NCBI RefSeq assembly: GCF_025370935.1
Contig: NC_133486.1
Span: forward strand, 5,275,635 to 5,339,634
Length of the DNA: 64,000 bases
From: Choristoneura fumiferana
Lineage: Eukaryota; Arthropoda; Insecta; Lepidoptera; Tortricidae
Direction: 5' to 3'
Shown: positions 57,395 to 64,000 of the stretch, in pieces
Position numbering within the stretch: the first letter of the stretch is position 1
Layout of the letters: each line of letters starts with the position of its first letter
Made by a program: the position numbers and the translations under genes
Notes under the pieces: model-generated
Database searches by the model: none
The model's input: the letters and a program-made list of their open reading frames with translations, nothing else
What the model was told of the DNA's origin: nothing

Positions 57395-57560
57395 TCTATA
57401 TAAATAAAAATGAATCGTAAAATGTGTTGCTAAGCGCAAAACTCGGGAACGGCTGGACCGATTTCGCTAATTCTTTTCTTGTTGCGTTTGTTATTATAAA
57501 AAGAAAATTTTAAGAAAGAAAAAAATACAACGGAGGCGAAGCCGCGGGCAACGGCTAGTT
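57395..57560 (-). mobile_element. Helitron-like repeat, uninterrupted copy
   Basis: Begins 'aaaatgaatcgtaaaatgtg' and ends 'ggcgaagccgcgggcaacgg' followed by ctagt. Inverted relative to 21500-21830 and without the hAT insertion seen there, so it acts as the empty-site reference. Confidence 0.6.
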
Positions 57561-59020
57561 TTTAATAAACATTGGCTCAATTGAACCCAAACTTAATGAA
57601 CATTTTCACGACTTTGATATCACAAGTTGGTATGATAAAAAAAAATGGTTTGTGAAATCAAAATCAATTCATTTCAAATTCAATTTTTTAAACAGAAAAT
57701 GACTTCAGAAGAAAATTATTTACCTTAAGTTCAAGAAAATTAATCCTGAGAATAAAATTAATTTTATATACTTTGCTTTCTTGGCTTTGATTCTAGAACC
57801 CAGATTATGAATTGTAATTAAAAGCAAAAAAACAGGTTGGATTCTAAACTGAGTTCCATAGAATCTGGCATGACATGACATAGTTTAGGTATGTAAGAAA
57901 ATATCTTAATTTTCTAAAACTTAAAGACGTAATTACATTTATTATCAATAAGTCATAAATTTATTTATTTATTAATAATATGTGATGTATGTCAAAGCAA
58001 AAGCTAGTCTGGTTGGAATGAGTCCATACATGTAAATGTAAGCAATTAATTACACACAGACACAATTAAAAGTAAACAAATATTGAGCAAGGAGAGTAGA
58101 GTAGGACAAAAAAATCAGATCTAAAACTACAATTTGTGGCACCATCATGGCTTATACTTAATTGAGGCAAAATATTGCGTTTTACTAACTTACTTGTAGA
58201 CCAGGGCATATAAATGTACACATGAGTTTGTTCTTATCTTTCTGTGCTAGAGTGCATCTACTTGTGTTGAATTAATGGGTTTGTTGACTTACAAGCTATC
58301 AACACAAGGTTTATAATAGGGCTGCAACTAACAGGCATATGTCTAATGTCTAAACTTTATCTCGCTGCCTCACATGTTTGCGTCATGTTTGCGCATAAGA
58401 AAAATAGAATTGAAGCTTAAAACAATGATTCCTGAATAAAATGCCTGATTTAAAAATGAAAATCTATTTTGATATAAATAGATTAGTTCTAAATTAGAGT
58501 CAACAATTAATTTTAATATTTCTAAGTCCCATAGTTGTTTCCAAATTTAAATTTACATACATTTTGTGATGTGAACCTTGCTATCACTTTCATTTTAAAT
58601 TGTATTTCTAAAAGAAAGTAATACAGTTGGTAGAAATATAACTAATAAAATCAAAGCTAAGGTATACCTTAAAAAGACTTCTAAAACACTAATTTGTTTT
58701 CTTATTGCAGCAACAGTATATTGTTTTAAATCAGTGAAATATTCTTTGTAGGAAAGTCTGGAAAAACCGTTGTAACAAACAAAATGACTTCCTCATAATA
58801 ATTGCATGAGAAAGCTTGGCCTAAAGCTAGTAATATGTATGTATAACCATTTGCATTATCATTATGCATTGTATTTTGATTTTATAACATAATACTAAAT
58901 ACATGTTTTTGAGTCAGCCATTAATATTATGGCATAGAACATTAAATTTGGCTATCATTTCCATTCCTAAGGTGCAAATGGTGACATACAGTCAATCTTT
59001 AACTGATTATTTTTAGTCTT

Positions 59021-59704
59021 TTACATCTGTGGGTCAAAATCCTGACCATCATTTAAAGCATTTGTATCATCAATGTCTTCTTTAGCATCATTGTCAAGAA
59101 TTGGCTCATTCAGTGGTTCGTGAGCATTTAATGCTGAGCTCAATTTGGGAGGTTGAGCTGCAGGTGTCACTTTTGATGATACTGCTATGTTCGGGGCACT
59201 TTTAGTCGTCAACACTGACTTTAATCTTTCCACTTCCTTCTCTAGTGTTTCAATTGTCTTCTGACGTTTAGCTAACTGAGTTGTTAAAGTTTCCTTCTCC
59301 AGTCTCAAAGTCTCTATGATGCCAGTTTTGCTAACTTGAAGACTTTCCAAAGAACGAAACTCTGCTTTGCACATTTCAACATTTACTAAAGAGCTGTTTA
59401 GTTTTATTTCAGTGGCAATCAGTTTTTGTTTATATGCGTCGATATCACTCGTCATTTTTGCTTTATGTTTGTCATAATCTTCCAACTTAGACACGTAACT
59501 TCCTTTTTGCTTTAGAAGTTGTAAAGTCTCTTGCATGCATGCTGTTTGTTGTTCTGAGCACTCCTGCAGTTGCACACTCATCTCTGCGACTTTGTTTCGT
59601 AATACTGTGAGCATACTTCCACTATTTAACAGTGAAAGGGCAAGTAAAATACAAAGCGCAAACATCAAGTACATGGGCCAGCGACGCATATTTTCTATAC
59701 CCAT
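59021..59704 (-). CDS. Type II Golgi-type coiled-coil membrane protein (GOLM1/CASC4-like)
   Basis: Intronless reading frame, 227 aa. A short N-terminal tail with basic residues (MGIENMRRW) precedes one membrane segment (PMYLMFALCILLALSLL, about residues 10-27), which gives a type II signal anchor. Residues about 35-170 form a continuous heptad-like coiled coil (VLRNKVAEMSVQLQECSEQQ, ETLTTQLAKRQKTIETLEKE). The C-terminus is disordered and acidic (DNDAKEDIDDTNALNDGQDF). This order of parts is that of the GOLM1/CASC4 family of cis-Golgi proteins, though insect members diverge and the name rests on architecture. It is shorter than the roughly 400-aa human proteins. The gene is divergent from Naa15, with about 1.45 kb between start codons. 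Confidence 0.65.
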   Translation of the reverse strand: MGIENMRRWPMYLMFALCILLALSLLNSGSMLTVLRNKVAEMSVQLQECSEQQTACMQETLQLLKQKGSYVSKLEDYDKHKAKMTSDIDAYKQKLIATEIKLNSSLVNVEMCKAEFRSLESLQVSKTGIIETLRLEKETLTTQLAKRQKTIETLEKEVERLKSVLTTKSAPNIAVSSKVTPAAQPPKLSSALNAHEPLNEPILDNDAKEDIDDTNALNDGQDFDPQM

Positions 59705-61158
59705 ATTATCTCTCCTATTCTAAATGAAGCTCCCAGTCACTTATATTCAATATTCACAACAAGACCAATTCGTTTGTTTTATTTTTACCAAAACAAAGCA
59801 CCCGCAGCTTACCTGCAGCTGGCTCTGAAAATCTGACAGTCTGTCCACAGACTACTAAGAGATACTAATAGTCTGTCTGACATTCCTTCCTATAATACAT
59901 TACAATACTCTTTGTCTCTGACTGACTAAACGATTTTTTTTTAAATTTATTAACTGACTGAACGATACCGATATCTCTGCCTACCCCTACGGGAAAGAGG
60001 TGTGATTATATGTATGTATGTATGTCTGTATTAACGATACGATGCAGTGTTAACTAACACCTTAGATATTATTTTTACACTAACACTACGCGAAATTACT
60101 TTTAATTATTTTTACCCCAAAATATTTTAAATAAAAACAGCAAATAAATGCGATTTATTAAGAAACTAATAGTTAAACTACTAAACCGTTTCGAATCATT
60201 CTTGGAATGCATCCATAATAGTTTTGGCTTTTATGTCATCTGCAGTATTTTTTTTTCTTGAAATTGTACATTTTATTCGAAAAATTTTACCCTAAAAATA
60301 CCCTAAATTATTTTCTCCTCCAAAAAATAGCCTAAACGCGTAAAAATAACTTAAATTTAAGGTAAATTACGTGAAACAGTCCCCTTAGTATTTTGTTTTA
60401 AAATTACAATGTTGAACTTAAAAAAATGCTTAGCAGAGGGCCTACTCCAAGGTTCGAAAATCAAAGTTTGTATCGTACCATTCCTCTCGCTCTCGTGTTA
60501 AATAGGATAAATGTTAGAGGGATCGAACGACACGTAGTACTTTTTTTTTATTCGACTGGATGACAAACGAGAAAGTGGTCTCCTGACGGTAAGAGATCAC
60601 CATCGCCCCTAAACATCTACAACACCAGGGGTATTGCAGATGCGTTGCCAACCTAGAGGCCTAAGATGGAATACCTCAAGTGCCAGTAATTTCCCCGGCT
60701 GCCTTACTCTCCACGCCAAAACACAACAGTGCAAACACTGCTGCTTCACGGTAGGATTAGCAAGCAAGATGGTGGTAGCAATTCGGGCGGACCTTGCACA
60801 AGGTCCTTCCACCTGCAGTAGCCCTGCAGACATCGTGAAGAGCTCAAAAAGTTCAGTCAAAAAGGCAAAAAGTAGTACGTCCATGGTCCATGCCAAACAA
60901 ATGCCAAAAAAAAATTCGTCAAAAATCAGAGACAACATACGTTGTTTTTTAAATAAAGGCTGCTATAGAAGGGATAAATATTTACTCAAAATTATAGCTG
61001 GTATCACTAATTTTGATCACGTGACCCATTTATAATCACTCTAAAAACCCATAGACAATCCTTCATCGACTTCTTTGGTTTATAGCCACGAGGTTTTTAG
61101 CTATATTTCAATTTATTAGTGGAAATAATATAAATACGCTTCGTTTTCTTTGAACAAA
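59705..61158. other. Divergent intergenic region, Golgi-type gene and Naa15
   Basis: Holds the two 5' flanks. A TATG microsatellite with preceding repeat words (about 59940-60030), a family C MITE copy (60438-60540) and a family E interspersed element (60541-60810) occupy the middle. The open frame 60634-61035 runs through the interspersed element and is not a gene. Confidence 0.55.
60541..60810 (-). mobile_element. Short interspersed element family E, inverted copy
   Basis: Reverse complement of the element at 29397-29640. Recognised from the poly(T) start at 60541, 'ctcctgacggtaagagatca', 'aacaccaggggtattgcaga', 'ctaagatggaatacctcaag' and 'agatggtggtagcaattcgg'. Confidence 0.7.
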
Positions 61159-63694
61159 ATGCCACCAAATAATCCCTTACCGCCTAAAGAAAATGCGCTA
61201 TTTAAAAGAATTTTGGTAAGTGTAATTGTAAACATATATTATGGTTTAGTGAAGCTTGTCATCCTCGGCGATTATATTGCATTATAAAATAATGCAAATC
61301 GTTTCGAAGACAATTGAATGGACTATGTAATGTTACTATTGAACGAAGTACCAATTTTAATTGATTTCTGTACAACAGATGTAATCTCATTAGTCATTAT
61401 TTAATTCGATATCTTTTGACTGGCCTTGCATCTTCAGGAGCTTGTATCTAATAATACATATAGGTTAATAATTAATAAAACACATAATAATATTTTTACA
61501 GCGTTGTTACGAACACAAACAATATAAAAATGGCTTGAAATTTGCCAAGCAAATTCTGTCCAATCCAAAATTTGCGGAACATGGAGGTGAGTGCCCTTGC
61601 ATCTATTAGATTAGACTACGAAGTATAACCAATCGTTTGAACTAATTAAATATAGAATTATTAGTTATGAATAGTAATTAATTTTAATGATGACCTAAAT
61701 CACTCTTTCTAGGTTTTGACATGCTTCCAGAAATTAGTAATAATTTGCATTTTTTGAATTGTTTCTTCTGTTCCAAGTCCATTTCAGTGTTGCAGGTTTA
61801 TAATTTACCTTTTTTCTAGAAACATTGGCAATGAAAGGCCTGACGCTAAACTGCCTGGGTCGGAAAGATGAGGCATATGAGTATGTTCGCCGAGGCCTCC
61901 GGAATGATCTCAAGTCTCCAGTTTGTTGGCATGTTTATGGCCTTCTGCAGCGGTCTGACAAGAAATACGATGAGGCCATCAAATGTTATCGGAATGCTCT
62001 CAAGTGGGAAAAGGAGAATATACAGATTCTCCGAGATCTCTCTCTCCTTCAGATCCAAATGAGAGATTTAGAAGGATACAAGGTATGATACCCTTATTTT
62101 ATAAATTTATAATAATAAAAACAAAAATGTATACCTTATCACATTAAAAACAATATGTTGTGCTAAAAGCATGGGAATTGATATTCCTTTGTTTTCAAGA
62201 AGGTGCATAAAAACAATTGATCACAATATTAATTGTTATAAGAGTCTTATTGCTAAGTTCTGGTACTAATGGATTTTGAGGTGATAATTGGTTTTGATGA
62301 GAGGCTATTTGGCTACAGCTACAGCTGGAAATTGAAACCTGTTTGCTATAGACTATTAGATGACCTGTGTGTTATAGTACTTTTCGGTTAGCTTGGTGAC
62401 ATTTGCTTTTTTGCCATTCCATGCCATTAATGTTTCAGGCCAATATTTTATAAAAAATATACTTGAATCTTGAGACCAAAAAAAATATATATCTCCATGT
62501 AGCTTAAAATATTTCGTAATAATAAACACAAATCACTTAAACATATAATATTTAAACTAATAAGACAAATTTTAATCTCGTCAACTTGAATTGCATAAAA
62601 CATAACTATTGTAATTGCGAGCTTGACTTTGCTTATCGACCTAATCGATTCCACAATCTTGTCAAATTGTTTGACTCGCATCAATTAGTATGAGAGCGAA
62701 GGTCCTTAAATGCTTTGTATTGAGTGTTTTGTATTGTTTGATGTTTTGAACTGTTACTTTGTTATTCAACCATCACACATTACATTACACACCCTTAGGA
62801 AATTAATCTAGAATCGCAATAAATCTATTCAAATTTACATTGTCACAACCCTTTAATTGCTTAATGACATGTGTCACCATACCCATCCTATCCGAAAAGT
62901 ACTATACTTTGTCAGCCAACTGAATTCAATAACTGTTTATTTATTTTAAAGCGCCTAAAAATTTAATTATATTGTTAATAGCAAATTAATCTGATAGAAT
63001 GAAACTTTAATACTCATAACAAAATGACATGGCTCTGTACATGTTTTTGATAAAAAGAAAAGAAGAAATGTTAAGAAGAATCTGGTTTTGTGGGTTAAAA
63101 TCAAATCCCTTTTTTATTAGAGCTGTGTCATGGAATTATGTCAGTGATGTCAAATACCCTAGTTGTGAAACATTCCCTTAGGCCCCATAATGATTCTCCA
63201 GATAATGAAGTGGGTGGTAACTAGTATTTGCTGAAAGCATGGGAGTGCTTGATACATTAGTTTCACATCTTTCTATAATAGATAAACCAACATGTTCACT
63301 GCATGAATAATCCAAGAACAACTCTAGGTTGTCTTAAGACAGAATATATGAAATCAAATTGAAAGTGTGCTACTTAATGTCTTTAGGATACTCGGTATCA
63401 GCTGTTCATGCTACGTCCTACACAAAGAGCGTCATGGATTGGTTTTGCAATGAGCTACCATCTCCTTGGAGACTATGAGATGGCCAACAGTATCCTGGAT
63501 GCCTTCCGGACCAATCAGATGAAAGGTCCATACGACTATGAGCATTCGGAGCTCCTTTTGTACCAAAACATGGTGCTGGCTGAGTCGGGGCAGTTTGACC
63601 GGGCGCTGTCGCATTTACACAAGTTTCAGACACAGATATTGGATAAGTTGTCAGTGAAAGAAACAAGCGGCGAATATTATTTGAAGTTAAAAAG
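61159..63694 (+). CDS. Naa15: N-alpha-acetyltransferase 15, NatA auxiliary subunit (5' part)
   Basis: Ribosome-anchoring scaffold of NatA, which binds the catalytic Naa10 and acetylates N-termini starting with Ser, Ala, Thr and similar residues once Met is removed. Four exons are seen (61159-61215, 61502-61586, 61820-62082, 63387-63694), all in phase, coding 237 residues. The gene continues past the right edge (donor AG|gtgtgt, phase 2). The protein is very close to the human one as I recall it: PPKENALFKRIL, RCYEHKQYKNGLKFAKQIL, NPKFAEHGETLAMKGLTLN, WHVYGLLQRSDKKYDEAIK, RDLSLLQIQMRDLEGY and RPTQRASWIGFAMSYHL. These are the first TPR-type helical repeats. The family is about 860 aa, so a little over a quarter is present. 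The start codon is supported by the N-terminal match. Confidence 0.95.
62083..63386 (+). other. Naa15 intron 3
   Basis: A 1.3-kb AT-rich intron, the longest seen in this gene. No repeat family is recognised with confidence; the minus-strand open frame 62448-62684 is AT-rich noise. Confidence 0.5.
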
Positions 63695-64000
63695 GTGTGT
63701 TGAACTGCTTGTGTGACAAATATTTTATTTTTTGATTTGCTTTATAATCAGACAGAAAACTGACCTACTTCAGTTTCTGCAATATTAATAGTATAGATGA
63801 GCTTAGAAATCTTTGCAGAAAAATATTTTTGGATTAGCTTATTCAAGACAATAAGTCAACAACAACTCAGATTTAATGATGTAACAGAATGATGCAATAT
63901 GATATAAAATACATCAATTTAAAATAACACTAATAGATTATGTTATGATGCATTTTTGTACTAACAATCTAATACGCTGTCGCTTCACAATTTAAAAAGA
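63695..64000 (+). other. Naa15 intron 4 (partial)
   Basis: AT-rich sequence after the donor at 63695. The next exon lies beyond the window. Confidence 0.7.

Larger units (their letters stand above)
54378..59020. other. 3' flank and intergenic DNA
   Basis: 4.6 kb of AT-rich DNA, containing the 3' UTR of the NTF2-like gene, a near-perfect family C MITE (55099-55212), a Helitron-like repeat (57395-57560) and probably the 3' UTR of the Golgi-type gene towards its right end. No exon was recognised; open frames are short and without motifs. Confidence 0.55.

Noticed and set aside
60634..61035. 133-residue open frame as a gene
   Set aside because: It runs through the inverted family E element and low-complexity DNA, with no splice signals or motifs.
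1..64000. A new multi-gene defence or biosynthetic system
   Set aside because: The recognisable genes are conserved single eukaryotic genes without functional linkage; the unusual signals are repeat structures and splice choices.

Overview
The window is nuclear DNA of an insect, most probably a moth or butterfly. It has GT-AG introns with short phase-matched exons, AT-rich intergenic DNA, an insect-like NF-YA DNA-binding domain, and very dense mobile DNA typical of Lepidoptera: tRNA-derived SINEs with GATGAT-type tails, many short palindromic MITEs, Helitron-like 'cgaagccgcgggc' repeats and non-LTR retrotransposon tails. There are no operons and no CRISPR array. Family names for repeats come from recognition, not from a database search.

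Layout. 1-22.5 kb is mostly repeats, with one convincing exon of an unidentified minus-strand gene at 7958-8122, a truncated tandem copy of that exon beside it, and weak candidate first exons at 2.09 kb (+) and 19.9-20.3 kb (-). 22.6-38.9 kb (+) holds a 14-exon gene for a single-pass membrane protein of 848 aa. All its phases agree, and it looks like the insect member of the KIAA1549/UPF0606 family. One of its introns carries an antisense, 5'-truncated non-LTR retrotransposon (33.6-35.9 kb). 38.9-43.7 kb is a MITE-rich gap. 43.7-50.4 kb (-) is NF-YA, the CCAAT-binding subunit of NF-Y: nine coding exons, 300 aa, including a 21-nt microexon. Its candidate promoter itself carries four CCAAT pentamers. 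52.7-54.4 kb (+) is a four-exon gene with a possible NTF2-like region, in which two donor sites 4 nt apart decide whether one 407-aa protein or two separate reading frames are made. 59.0-59.7 kb (-) is an intronless gene for a Golgi-type coiled-coil membrane protein. 61.2 kb to the right edge (+) is the 5' part of Naa15, the auxiliary subunit of the NatA N-terminal acetyltransferase.

The genes are ordinary independent nuclear genes (transcription factor, Golgi protein, ribosome-associated acetyltransferase, membrane protein), and I see no common pathway. The Golgi gene and Naa15 are divergent and about 1.45 kb apart. I found no clear new multi-gene system. The most unusual structures are the quasi-periodic, word-permuted AT-rich blocks at 6.4-7.0 kb and 51.3-52.06 kb (the second broken by a TTAGG-like insertion), the 1.5-kb imperfect palindrome at 16.35-17.9 kb carrying a retroelement piece, the exon duplication, the tandem-donor switch and the NF-YA promoter. 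All gene models were built by hand from splice signals and reading frame and have no transcript support.
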